Shown in pieces: positions 21,530 to 29,954 of a DNA stretch of 64,000 nucleotides. The position numbers and the translations under genes are program-made. Numbering within the stretch: the first letter of the stretch is position 1; every line of letters starts with the position of its first letter. Below the pieces are notes generated by a model. That model saw nothing but the letters and a program-made list of their open reading frames with translations. It was not told where the DNA came from and searched no databases. The DNA is from Pseudomonadota bacterium (lineage in GTDB: Bacteria; Pseudomonadota; Gammaproteobacteria; Xanthomonadales; Xanthomonadaceae), in NCBI GenBank assembly GCA_963205495.1, contig CAUJIN010000045.1, positions 1 to 64,000 of the forward strand, given 5' to 3'.

Positions 21530-22657
21530 TCAGCGGTTCGTGAGCTGGATCTCGATGCGTCGGTTCACCGCATACGCAGCTTCGCTCTCGCCCGGATCTA
21601 GCGGCTGGAATTCGCCGAAACCGTTGGCCGAGAGCCTGCGGGCGGGAATGCCGCGTGTCACCAGGTACTTCACGATGGCGATGGCGCGTGCGCTCGACAG
21701 CTCCCAGTTGGACGGGAATCGTCCGGTGGCGATCGGGCGGCGGTCGGTGTGGCCGTCGATGCGAAGCACCCAGTCGATGTCGCTGGGAATCTCGCTGGCC
21801 ACCTCGTTGAGCGTGGCTGCCAGCGAGTCGAGCTGGCGCTGTGCCGGCGGCGTCAGCTCGTCGGTACCCGTGGCGAACAGCAGCTCGCTGGGAACCACGA
21901 AACGGTCGCCCACGATCTGCAGGTCGGATCGGTTGCCTAGCACCTCGCGCAGTTTGCCGAAGAAATCCGACCGGTAGCGTTGCAGCTCATTGACGCGCTG
22001 GGCGAGCGCCAGGTTCAGTTCCTTGCCCAGTTCCTCGATGCGCACATCCTTGGCCTTGCCCTGCGCGCGGGCCAGATCCAGCGAGGCGGTCAGTTCTTCC
22101 AGCTGGCTGCGCAGTGCGCCCAGCTGGCGGTTGAGCAGCTCGATCTGGGCCGCGGACTTTGCGGAAAGTTCGGTCTGAACAGCCAGCTTGTCGCGTTCGC
22201 CTTCCAGCTCGGCAAGGCGAGTTGCGGCCTCGGATTCGAGCTGGCGTTTGAGTTCTTCCAGGGCACGGATGTCCTGCGAAAGCTGCGCCATCCGAATCTG
22301 GTTTTCTTGGCTTTGCGCCTGCGCCTGGATGAGCGCGTTCCCGGTCTGATCGAGCGACAGGCGCAAGCCGTCGCGCTCGCTCGCGGTTGCTGCCAGAGAG
22401 GCGGACAGTTCCTGCGCCTGTGTGAGCGCAGCGGATTTGGCTTCCTGTTCCATCGACAGGGTGCGGGCGAGCTGGGCCAGTTCGGCGTTGAGCTGGGTGA
22501 GCGCCTTGTCGCGTCCGGAAATCGCGTCGGACAGCACGAACTGGCCGACGGTGAAGATCAGCAGCATGAATACCAGCACCATCAGCAGCGAACTGAGGGC
22601 ATCGACGAATCCGGGCCAGAAATCGATGCCGCGGCGGCGGCGTGCGAGGGAGGACAT
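21530..22657 (-). CDS. MotB/OmpA-like peptidoglycan-anchored stator protein with long coiled coil
   Basis: The 375-residue protein starts with basic residues, then 'DFWPGFVDALSSLLMVLVF', a single membrane helix with an Asp just inside it, as in proton-conducting MotB/TolR/ExbD subunits. A coiled coil of about 180 residues (45-225) follows. A C-terminal OmpA-like peptidoglycan-binding domain (about 250-375) includes 'IDGHTDRRP' and NWELSSARA, the peptidoglycan-binding helix. It is encoded 3 bases after the MotA/TolQ-like gene, so the two form an ion-driven pair. The length of the coil would span much of the periplasm. No flagellar or Tol-Pal genes are nearby. Confidence 0.85.
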   Translation of the reverse strand: MSSLARRRRGIDFWPGFVDALSSLLMVLVFMLLIFTVGQFVLSDAISGRDKALTQLNAELAQLARTLSMEQEAKSAALTQAQELSASLAATASERDGLRLSLDQTGNALIQAQAQSQENQIRMAQLSQDIRALEELKRQLESEAATRLAELEGERDKLAVQTELSAKSAAQIELLNRQLGALRSQLEELTASLDLARAQGKAKDVRIEELGKELNLALAQRVNELQRYRSDFFGKLREVLGNRSDLQIVGDRFVVPSELLFATGTDELTPPAQRQLDSLAATLNEVASEIPSDIDWVLRIDGHTDRRPIATGRFPSNWELSSARAIAIVKYLVTRGIPARRLSANGFGEFQPLDPGESEAAYAVNRRIEIQLTNR

Positions 22658-22660
22658 GGC

Positions 22661-23707
22661 TCAGTGGCGGCCTTCGACCGCGGCGGCGAGGGTGCGTGAC
22701 AGCAGGCGGAATTCGGCGCGTAGCTCATCGGTCAGGCGGGTGCCGCCGGCATCCTGCTGCGCCAGCGCACGCAGCGCGTTGCGCACCTCGATCTGGGTCT
22801 CGGCCAGCTCCGACAGGCCGCGCGAATCGCGCGCCAGATGTTCGGAAAGCCGTGCAAGGTGCGCGTTGAGTTCAGCCATCTGCTGCGCACCGCCGCGACG
22901 CTCGCGTTCGCTGTCCACCAGCGCCCGCTGCATCCGCTCCAGACCGTCTGCGGTCTGCTCCAGCAGCGCCTGCACATAGGCCGGCACGCTGGCTTCGCCT
23001 TCGCCCAGCGCGCCGCCGGAGGAAAGGCGGGTCATGCCCGAGAGCCAGTCTTCCACCTCGGTGTAGAAGCGATTGGCCGCGCGCGCGGCAAAAAGGTCGA
23101 TCAGCCCAAGGACGAGCGAGGATGCAAGCCCGAACAGCGAGGTGGAAAAACTCGTCGCCATGCCGGAAAGCGGCTGTTGCAGGCGCGATTTGAGCGTGTC
23201 GAACATGGCCACCGCATCGCTGCCGGCGCTCAGGCCGCCGATGATTTCCCCGACCGACGCGATAGTGATGAGCAGGCCCCAGAAGGTGCCGAGCAGGCCG
23301 AGGAAAATCAGCAGTCCCACGAGGTAGCGCGACAGGTCGCGCTGTTCCTCCAGGCGCAGGTGGATCGAGTCCAGGATCGAGCGCATCGACTGGGTCGAAA
23401 GGCTCTGCGGCTTGCGCCCGGCCTGCGACAACATGCGCGCCATCGGTGCCAGCAGCACCGGCGTTTCCAGAGCGCGGTCGGGACTGGAGCGACGGTAGGT
23501 CTCGATCCAGTCGACTTCACGCTGCAAGCGCAGCACCTGCCGCAGGTTGGCCATGACGCCGATGGCAAACACGCCGAGGATCACGGCGTTGAAAACCGGC
23601 GTGGCGGAGAACGCATGCAGCAGCGGGGCGTGAAGCGCGCCGGCGGTGAGGGCGAGGAGGGCGAGGACGCCAAGCATCCAGATCAGGACGCGCTGGGGTT
23701 GGCTCAT
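22661..23707 (-). CDS. MotA/TolQ/ExbB-like proton channel protein
   Basis: The 348-residue protein has four predicted membrane helices: about 8-26, 36-54, then the pair 'LVGLLIFLGLLGTFWGLLI' and 'SLFGLASSLVLGLIDLF'. The latter is the conserved MotA/TolQ/ExbB core, with Gly-Thr-Phe-Trp-Gly in the first helix of the pair. The cytoplasmic C-terminal 130 residues are helical. The start at 23707 (MSQPQ) precedes the first helix. It should form an ion channel with the MotB/OmpA-like partner. Pairs like this occur in flagellar, gliding, biopolymer-transport and Zorya-type systems; lack of other genes leaves the task open. Confidence 0.85.
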   Translation of the reverse strand: MSQPQRVLIWMLGVLALLALTAGALHAPLLHAFSATPVFNAVILGVFAIGVMANLRQVLRLQREVDWIETYRRSSPDRALETPVLLAPMARMLSQAGRKPQSLSTQSMRSILDSIHLRLEEQRDLSRYLVGLLIFLGLLGTFWGLLITIASVGEIIGGLSAGSDAVAMFDTLKSRLQQPLSGMATSFSTSLFGLASSLVLGLIDLFAARAANRFYTEVEDWLSGMTRLSSGGALGEGEASVPAYVQALLEQTADGLERMQRALVDSERERRGGAQQMAELNAHLARLSEHLARDSRGLSELAETQIEVRNALRALAQQDAGGTRLTDELRAEFRLLSRTLAAAVEGRH

Positions 23708-23928
23708 GGAGACGGCTCTGCGGGCGAGGGCACGGGGAGGATGGAGGGTTGCGGCTGAACCGCAGGACGAACGAACACGACTCTGCGGAACGACGGTTTG
23801 GACAAGCTGAACGATCTTCGGTTCCCGGCGCGCGCTGGCGACGGATTTGCGCTTCCTGGGCGTTGAACCTCGGGAATGCAGCGACACCGCGCATTCTTTT
23901 CGATACCGACCCACCAAGGAGCGTTCCC

Positions 23929-24378
23929 ATGTCGATCCTACGCAACTGTCTCATCGCGCTGGCGCTGCCGGCGCTCGGTCTTTCCCTGCAGGCCGGCGCG
24001 CAGCAGGGACCGGCAGGTCGCGCAGAGGCGCAACAGAAGTCGCCGGTTCCCCTGAGCCAGGCGCAGCAGCAGGTGAGCGAGCGCGCTGCGGCGATGGATG
24101 CCAACGGAGATGGCGTCATTGATGCCGGCGAAGTGCTGGCAATGCGGGAAAAGGTGCGCCTGGAGCGCGCCGCGCGCCGCCTGGCGCAGCACGATGCCAA
24201 TGGTGACGGCAAGGTGAGCGTCGAGGAATTCGCTGCCGCACGGCATGCGCGGCTGGCGGCGCTGGACGCCGATGGAGATGGCGTGATCAGCGCCCAGGAG
24301 TTTCGCCATGGACACGGCATGAGGGGCGAGCGCGGGCGGCATCGGCACGGACCGAAAGCCGGAAATGCGACTCCCTGA
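23929..24378 (+). CDS. Periplasmic EF-hand calcium-binding protein
   Basis: The 149-residue protein has a signal peptide (cleavage near Gly-Ala-Gln25) and three canonical EF-hand loops: DANGDGVIDAGE (about 59-70), DANGDGKVSVEE (about 86-97) and DADGDGVISAQE (about 112-123). All three have the Asp/Asn/Asp/Glu ligands intact. A His/Arg/Gly tail follows, which could bind other metals. AAGGAG 8 bases upstream marks the start. It lies 27 bases before an ECF sigma factor gene, so it probably belongs to the same envelope-sensing operon. The calcium role follows from the loops; the partner is unknown. Confidence 0.85.
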   Translation: MSILRNCLIALALPALGLSLQAGAQQGPAGRAEAQQKSPVPLSQAQQQVSERAAAMDANGDGVIDAGEVLAMREKVRLERAARRLAQHDANGDGKVSVEEFAAARHARLAALDADGDGVISAQEFRHGHGMRGERGRHRHGPKAGNATP

Positions 24379-24405
24379 CCGTTCCCGCAGGCTCTGTTAC
24401 CTTCC

Positions 24406-25023
24406 ATGAATGCAAGCCTGTCGTGGTCCCAGATGCAGGCTCCGGCGATGAGCGCATCGCCGGAGCCTGCCGCCAGTGCCGCGGATCCGGACGCCGACGT
24501 GTTGGCGCGCGTCGCGGCCGGCGATGCGCATGCCTTTTCGATCCTGGTCGATCGGCACCTGGCGCGGGTGCATCGTCTGGCCTGGCGTTCGCTCGGTTCG
24601 GATGCGGAAGCCGAGGACGTGGCGCAGGAAACTTTCCTGCGCGCCTTCACGCAGATTCCGCGCTGGCGCGCTGGCGGTGCGCGTTTTTCCACCTGGCTGC
24701 ACCGCGTGGCCCTAAATCTTTGCCACGACCGTTTGCGGCGCCGGCGAGAGGAAATCGCGGTGGATGCGCTTGATTTGGTCGACGACAGCGCAGCGCCCGA
24801 TCGGTTGCTGGAACACGGACAGCGCCGTCAACGGGTGGAAGACGCATTGGCACAGCTTCCGCAGCGCCAGCGCGAGGCGCTGCTGCTGTGCCATTTCGAG
24901 GGGCATTCGAACGCCGTCGCCGCGAGCGTGCTGGAGGTTTCGGTGGACGCGCTGGAGTCCCTGCTGGCGCGGGCGCGGCGCGGTTTGCGGCAGCGGCTGG
25001 AAGAAGAACGATCGAGCGCATGA
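24406..25023 (+). CDS. ECF-type RNA polymerase sigma factor
   Basis: This 205-residue protein has sigma region 2 at about 30-100 ('DAEAEDVAQETFLRAF' is the region 2.1-2.2 signature) and region 4 at about 135-190 ('LPQRQREALLLCHFEGHSN' then a helix-turn-helix). There is no region 1 or 3, the mark of extracytoplasmic-function sigma factors. It is followed by a likely anti-sigma factor and a CnrX/Spy-like periplasmic protein, so it should direct an envelope or metal response. Start ATG 24406 is the first in frame; a later ATG at codon 10 is possible, since neither has a strong ribosome site. Confidence 0.88.
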   Translation: MNASLSWSQMQAPAMSASPEPAASAADPDADVLARVAAGDAHAFSILVDRHLARVHRLAWRSLGSDAEAEDVAQETFLRAFTQIPRWRAGGARFSTWLHRVALNLCHDRLRRRREEIAVDALDLVDDSAAPDRLLEHGQRRQRVEDALAQLPQRQREALLLCHFEGHSNAVAASVLEVSVDALESLLARARRGLRQRLEEERSSA

Positions 25024-25057
25024 TGGCAACGGAACGACGCGATACGGAGACAGGACC

Positions 25058-25510
25058 ATGAACCCACAGTCACGCGAGCAGGCCAACCATCTCCTGGAGG
25101 TGCACGGCGCCGACCCGGCGCGCTGGCCCGTACCGTCGCGCGCCTTGCTGGAACAGGCCGATCCCGGGCTGCGGACGCAGCAGCAGTCGCTGGACGCCTG
25201 GCTGGCCACCTCGGTGCCGCCGCCGGCTCCCGCACGGTTGCGCGCGGCGATCCTGCTCGCGGCGCACGAGGCGGCAGCCTCGCGGCGATCAGGCGTGCTC
25301 GAGGCGCTGCTGGCGCTTTGGCAGGATCTGGGCGGCGCGCGGTTGGCGGTGCCCGCGTTCGCGCTGGCGCTGGCGCTGGGCGTCGGCCTGGGCGCCGGGA
25401 TGCTGCCCGCGCTGTCCGCGCCGTCGGACGCCGCGAACGACGACCTGCTCAGCCTGGCGATGATCGATGACGGATACGCGGTCCTGTTCACGGAAGAGGT
25501 TTCGCCATGA
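25058..25510 (+). CDS. Probable membrane anti-sigma factor
   Basis: The 150-residue protein has about 95 soluble N-terminal residues, one membrane helix at about 99-120 and a short acidic C-terminal end (DDLLSLAMIDDG). Position directly after the ECF gene and before a periplasmic sensor, with ATGA overlap (25507-25510) to the latter, is the standard order for sigma/anti-sigma/sensor units. There is no HxxxCxxC zinc motif, so it would not be the ZAS class. The anti-sigma role is inferred from context, not from a recognised domain. ATG 25058 lies 13 bases after GGAGAC. Confidence 0.6.
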   Translation: MNPQSREQANHLLEVHGADPARWPVPSRALLEQADPGLRTQQQSLDAWLATSVPPPAPARLRAAILLAAHEAAASRRSGVLEALLALWQDLGGARLAVPAFALALALGVGLGAGMLPALSAPSDAANDDLLSLAMIDDGYAVLFTEEVSP

Positions 25511-25974
25511 CGCCCGCGGCGCGCTACCTGCTGCTCTTCTCGCTCGCGCTCAACCTGAGCCTGGGCGTCGCTCTGGCCTGGTTCCACTGGCACCGGCCGG
25601 CCGTGGCCGAGGCACCGCCGCCGCGCGGGGCGATGTTCCGGCACGACGCGCTGCGCGGTGCGCTTGCGCCACGGCGCGGAGGACTGGTCGATGCCGTGGC
25701 GGCCCGCCACCGCGAGACCATGCGCGTGCGCATCGAGCGCATGGACGAGGCTCGCGCGACGGTGCGCGAGGCGCTGCGCGCCGAGCCGTTCGATCGCGCC
25801 GCGCTGGATGACGCATTTGCCGGCCTGCGCGAGGCCGATTCGCGCACCGCCGCCGAGGCGCACGCGCTGATCTCCGAGGTCGCCGCGGAGGCAAACCCGT
25901 CCGAACGCGAGCGGCTTTCCCGCCTCATGGAAGGTCGCCGCCGCCGCGGCAACCACCATCCGCCGCCGCACTGA
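25507..25974 (+). CDS. Periplasmic heavy-metal sensor-like protein (CnrX/Spy-CpxP type)
   Basis: The 155-residue protein has an N-terminal signal anchor (about 7-24) and a periplasmic helical hairpin rich in Arg, Glu and Ala, with 'RHRETMRVRIERMDEARATV', as in CnrX/NccX/Spy-type sensors. His residues occur near the anchor and in the final HHPPPH, which could bind metal. In known CnrYXH systems the X protein senses metal and releases the sigma factor via the Y anti-sigma protein; the same order sigma/anti-sigma/sensor is here, with MacAB behind. The metal, if any, is unknown. Confidence 0.7.
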   Translation: MTPAARYLLLFSLALNLSLGVALAWFHWHRPAVAEAPPPRGAMFRHDALRGALAPRRGGLVDAVAARHRETMRVRIERMDEARATVREALRAEPFDRAALDDAFAGLREADSRTAAEAHALISEVAAEANPSERERLSRLMEGRRRRGNHHPPPH

Positions 25975-26036
25975 TTTTTCGCGCGACACATGCGTCTCGC
26001 GCGCCTGCTTGTCTTCGAAACGCCACAGGATCCGAC

Positions 26037-27209
26037 ATGCCCATTCCCCGTCACCGTTTTTTCCTTGCCCTGCTTTGCCTGGCGCTGCTCGCCGGCCTGA
26101 TGGTCTGGTGGAAAGCCGCCGGCAGGAGCACGCAGGCGGCGCCGGCCACCGCCACCGCCGCGCTGGGGGACATCGAGAACACCGTATCGGCACTGGGCAA
26201 GATCGGTCCCAAGACCTATGTCGATGTCGGCGCGCAGCTTTCCGGTCAGCTCGAGAAGCTGCACGTGGAGGTGGGCGATCGGGTGGAGCAGGGCGCACTG
26301 CTGGCCGAGATCGACCCGCGCATCTACGAAAGCCGCGTGGCCGGCGACCGCGCGAGGGTCGACAGCCTCACCGCCCAGCTTGCCGATCGCAATGCGAACC
26401 TGGAGCTCGCGCGCCTCACACACGAGCGCAACCGCTCGGTGGCCGAGCGCGGTTTGGTCGCGCGCGAAGTGCTCGACACCAGCGCCGCCCAGCTCAAGCA
26501 GGCGCAGGCCCAGATCGTCTCGCTGCGCGCCCAGCTCAAGGAGGCCCAGTCCACGCTGGAGGGCGACGTGGCCAATCTGGGCTATGCGCGCATCTACGCG
26601 CCGATGGGCGGCACCGTGGTTTCGCTCACCGCACTGGAAGGCCAGACCCTCAACGCCAACCAGATCGCGCCCAACCTCCTGCGCATCGCCGATCTCGATG
26701 CCATGACCGTGACCGCGCAGGTCGCCGAGGCCGACATCGGAAAGGTGTCGGTGGGCATGCCGGCCTGGTTCACCACGCTCGGCCAGCCGGGTCGGCGCTG
26801 GCAGGGCGCGGTGCGCCAGATCCAGCCCACGCCCGACATCGTCAACGAGGTGGTGCTCTACAAGGTGCTGATCGACGTGGAAAACGCCGACAGCGTGCTG
26901 TTGCCGGACATGACCGCGCAGGTTTTCTTCGTGGTTTCGCAGGCGCAGCAGGTGCTCACCGTGCCGGTGGCGGCGGTATTCAGCCCGCCGAACGCGCGCG
27001 GCAAGAACTTCGTGCGCGTGCCGGGGCCGGAAGGCACGCCGCCGCGGCCGGTGGAAATCGGCCTGAGCGATCGCGAAAAGGTGCAGATCGTCGCGGGCTT
27101 GAGCGCGGGCGATTCGGTGCTGCTGCCGCAGTCCGCCTCCGCGGGCCCTGCGGCAGCGGGGGGCGGCCCGCGCCCGTCGATGGGCATGTTCGGCGGGCCG
27201 CGGCGATGA
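26037..27209 (+). CDS. macA: MacA-type periplasmic adaptor of a tripartite ABC exporter
   Basis: The 390-residue membrane-fusion protein has an N-terminal anchor (about 8-24), a lipoyl half-motif 'QLSGQLEKLHVEVGDRVEQG', an alpha-helical hairpin at about 105-180, the second lipoyl half ('IYAPMGGTVVSL') and a beta-barrel plus membrane-proximal domain up to about 365. The Gly/Pro-rich end is not conserved. It should link MacB to a TolC-like outer-membrane channel that is not encoded here. Its stop overlaps the macB start (ATGA at 27206-27209). It lies 62 bases after the sensor gene, so co-transcription with the ECF unit is likely. Confidence 0.88.
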   Translation: MPIPRHRFFLALLCLALLAGLMVWWKAAGRSTQAAPATATAALGDIENTVSALGKIGPKTYVDVGAQLSGQLEKLHVEVGDRVEQGALLAEIDPRIYESRVAGDRARVDSLTAQLADRNANLELARLTHERNRSVAERGLVAREVLDTSAAQLKQAQAQIVSLRAQLKEAQSTLEGDVANLGYARIYAPMGGTVVSLTALEGQTLNANQIAPNLLRIADLDAMTVTAQVAEADIGKVSVGMPAWFTTLGQPGRRWQGAVRQIQPTPDIVNEVVLYKVLIDVENADSVLLPDMTAQVFFVVSQAQQVLTVPVAAVFSPPNARGKNFVRVPGPEGTPPRPVEIGLSDREKVQIVAGLSAGDSVLLPQSASAGPAAAGGGPRPSMGMFGGPRR

Positions 27210-29182
27210 ATGCGCCCGAGCGCTCTGACACGGCGCGGTCTGTCGCGAGCGCGACCTTGCTGCGCCTGTCGCAGGTCTGCCGGCACTACGGCAGCGGCGA
27301 GGCGCAGGTCAAGGCGCTCGACGGCGTGGACCTGGAAATCGGGGCAGGAGAATTCGTCGCCATCGTCGGCCAGTCCGGGTCGGGCAAGAGCACCCTGATG
27401 AATCTCCTGGGCTGTCTGGATCGGCCCACGGCCGGGCGCTACGAAGTGCTCGGGCGCGACGTGGCCACGCTCTCGCCCGACGAGCTGGCCGCGCTGCGGC
27501 GCGACGCCTTCGGCTTCGTGTTCCAGCGCTACAACCTGCTGGCCGACGCCACCGCGGCGGAAAACGTGGAAATTCCCGCGGCCTACGCCGGGCTTGCGCG
27601 ACACGAGCGGCGCGCGCGCGCCGAGCAGTTGCTCTCCGGGCTCGGGCTGGGCGATCGCACCGATCACCGCCCCGGCCAGCTTTCCGGCGGACAGCAGCAG
27701 CGCGTCGCCATTGCCCGCGCGCTGGTCAACGATGCGCCGGTGATCCTCGCCGACGAGCCGACCGGCGCGCTCGACAGCCAGAGCGGCCGCGACGTGCTGG
27801 CCCTGCTCAAGCGACTCAACGCGGAAGGGCGCACCGTCATCCTCATCACCCACGACCCCGGCATCGCCGCGCACGCCGACCGCACCATCGAGCTGCGCGA
27901 CGGCCGGGTGGTTTCCGATGAGGCTTCCGGAACCGACCACGAACCGCGTCCGCTGCCGGCGGCGCTGGGCATCCGCCGTGCGCAGGGACTGGCTGGAGAG
28001 GTGTCCGAAGCGGTGAAGATGGCGCTGCGTTCGATGCGCAGCAATCTGTTTCGCACCGCGCTCACCCTGCTGGGCGTGGTGATCGGCGTGGCGGCCGTCA
28101 TCGCCATGCTGGCGATCGGCGACGGCAGCAAGCAGGACGTGCTCGACCGCATCGCCGCCATGGGCAGCAACCAGCTCTCGGTGCGCCCGGGTTTCAGCGG
28201 CTTTCGCGGCGCCGGCGACATCGCCACGCTCACGCCGGAGGACGCCGAGGCGATCCGCGCGCTGCCCGACGTGGCCCTGGTCTCGCCCGAGCGTTCGGGC
28301 AGCTACGTGCTGCGCGCCGGCAGCCTCGACTACCGCAGCCAGGTGCAGGGCGTGTGGCCCGATTTCCAGGCGCTGCGCGACTGGCCGATGGCGCGCGGCA
28401 GCTTCATCACCCAGGACGATGTGCGCGGCTACGCGCCGGTGATCGTGCTCGGACAGACCGTGGTGCAGAACCTCTATCCTGACGGCACCGATCCCGTCGG
28501 CCAGTTCGTGCTGGTGCGCAACGTGCCCTTCGAGGTGATCGGCGTGCTGTCGGCCAAGGGCGCGTCGAGCTGGGGCATGGACCAGGACGACGTGGCGCTG
28601 ATCCCGCTCTCCACCGGGTTCATGCGCCTGTTCGGGCAGAGCTTCCTGAGCGGAATCACGGTCAAGGTGGGCAGCGATGTTGCGATGGCGCGCACCGAGC
28701 AAGCCATCACCGCGCTCCTCACCGAACGCCACCGCACCGTGGATTTCCAGGTGCGCAACACCGCCTCGCTGCAGGAGGCGGTCTCCGCCACTGCCGACAC
28801 CATGACCGCGCTGCTGGGCTCGGTCGCTGCCATATCGCTGATCGTGGGCGGCATCGGGGTGATGAACATCATGCTGGTCAGCGTCACCGAGCGCACCCGC
28901 GAGATCGGCATCCGCATGGCGACCGGCGCGCGGCGGCGCGACATCCTGCTGCAGTTCAACATCGAGGCCGTCGTGGTGTGCGGCATCGGCGGCCTTCTGG
29001 GCGTGGCGCTCGGTCTGGGCGTGGGAATGCTGGTGGAACGCTTCGGCATGGCGGTGGCGTTTTCCGCAGGTCCCGCGCTGCTGGCCTTCACCTGTGCTTT
29101 CCTCACCGGCGTGGTGTTCGGCTACCTGCCGGCGCGCAAGGCGGCGTACATGGACCCGGTGGCGGCGCTGGCCTACGAGTGA
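27206..29182 (+). CDS. macB: MacB-type ABC exporter (ATPase fused to permease)
   Basis: The 658-residue protein, near the E. coli MacB length, begins with an ATPase domain: Walker [10 protein letters not shown] about 55-63, signature LSGGQQQR about 156-163, Walker [12 protein letters not shown] about 178-188 and H-loop ITHD. A MacB-type periplasmic domain (about 300-520) follows the first membrane helix (about 285-305). The C-terminal three helices include '[20 protein letters not shown]', the MacB/FtsX signature. With MacA it exports peptides, macrolides or lipid-linked compounds by mechanotransmission; the substrate is not known here. Confidence 0.92.
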   Translation: MNAPERSDTARSVASATLLRLSQVCRHYGSGEAQVKALDGVDLEIGAGEFVAIVGQSGSGKSTLMNLLGCLDRPTAGRYEVLGRDVATLSPDELAALRRDAFGFVFQRYNLLADATAAENVEIPAAYAGLARHERRARAEQLLSGLGLGDRTDHRPGQLSGGQQQRVAIARALVNDAPVILADEPTGALDSQSGRDVLALLKRLNAEGRTVILITHDPGIAAHADRTIELRDGRVVSDEASGTDHEPRPLPAALGIRRAQGLAGEVSEAVKMALRSMRSNLFRTALTLLGVVIGVAAVIAMLAIGDGSKQDVLDRIAAMGSNQLSVRPGFSGFRGAGDIATLTPEDAEAIRALPDVALVSPERSGSYVLRAGSLDYRSQVQGVWPDFQALRDWPMARGSFITQDDVRGYAPVIVLGQTVVQNLYPDGTDPVGQFVLVRNVPFEVIGVLSAKGASSWGMDQDDVALIPLSTGFMRLFGQSFLSGITVKVGSDVAMARTEQAITALLTERHRTVDFQVRNTASLQEAVSATADTMTALLGSVAAISLIVGGIGVMNIMLVSVTERTREIGIRMATGARRRDILLQFNIEAVVVCGIGGLLGVALGLGVGMLVERFGMAVAFSAGPALLAFTCAFLTGVVFGYLPARKAAYMDPVAALAYE

Positions 29183-29215
29183 TCGCGGTAGGATTCGCGC
29201 TCACCCGAGGATTCC

Positions 29216-29857
29216 ATGGCCAAGCTCTATTTCTACTATTCGGCGATGAACGCCGGAAAGACCACCACGCTTCTGCAGAGCGCGCACAACTACCACGAGC
29301 GCGGGATGCGCACCCTCATCCTCACGCCGAAGCTGGACAACCGCTATGGCGAAGGCGTGGTGGCCTCGCGCATCGGGCTTTCGGCGCGCGGGCGCATCTT
29401 CGAGCGCGATGAGGTGCTCGATGCGCTGGTCGAGGCCGACATTGCGGCGCACGGCGCGCTGCACTGCGTGCTGGTGGACGAAGCCCAGTTCCTCACCCGC
29501 GCGCAGGTCTGGCAGATCACCGAGATCGTGGATCGGCTCGACGTGCCGGTGCTGGCCTACGGCCTTCGCACCGATTTTCGCGGCGAGCTGTTCGAGGGCA
29601 GCCAGTACCTTCTGGCCTGGGCCGACTCGCTCAGCGAGATCAAGACCATCTGCCACACCGGGCGCAAGGCCACGATGGTGGTGCGGGTGGACGAGCAGGG
29701 CCACGCCGTCACCGACGGGCCGCAGGTGGAGATCGGCGGCAACGACCGCTATGTCTCGGTTTCGCGGCCCGAATTCAAGAAGATCGTGGCCGGAGAAGGG
29801 CGGATCGAGCTGCAGCAGCCGCAGCTGCCCTTGCCGCGAACCCGTGCCGGCGATTGA
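29216..29857 (+). CDS. tdk: Thymidine kinase (type II)
   Basis: The 213-residue salvage enzyme phosphorylates thymidine with ATP. Visible motifs are P-loop SAMNAGKTT (about 9-17), 'VLVDEAQFL' (Walker B, about 84-92) and '[12 protein letters not shown]' with the lasso region '[14 protein letters not shown]'. The zinc site of this family needs four ligands (CxC in 'ICFCGRK' and a Cys and His after 'YVSV' in E. coli); here they read ICHTGRK and VSRPEF, so three are replaced. The start at 29216 comes 33 bases after macB. The gene probably belongs to no larger operon. Confidence 0.93.
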   Translation: MAKLYFYYSAMNAGKTTTLLQSAHNYHERGMRTLILTPKLDNRYGEGVVASRIGLSARGRIFERDEVLDALVEADIAAHGALHCVLVDEAQFLTRAQVWQITEIVDRLDVPVLAYGLRTDFRGELFEGSQYLLAWADSLSEIKTICHTGRKATMVVRVDEQGHAVTDGPQVEIGGNDRYVSVSRPEFKKIVAGEGRIELQQPQLPLPRTRAGD

Positions 29858-29954
29858 TTTAACCGATTCCTAACGCGGGATTTCCCTGCCGCTGGCTACA
29901 GTGCCTTTCCGTGCGCTTCACCGCGTCGGACTTCACGCCTGCCTTGTGGACCGC

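Noticed and set aside
21530..23707. Zorya-type anti-phage system (ZorA/ZorB)
   Set aside because: The MotA-like/OmpA-like pair resembles ZorA/ZorB, but no ZorC, ZorD helicase or ZorE nuclease is nearby, and the coiled coil is in the OmpA-type subunit rather than in the MotA-type one.
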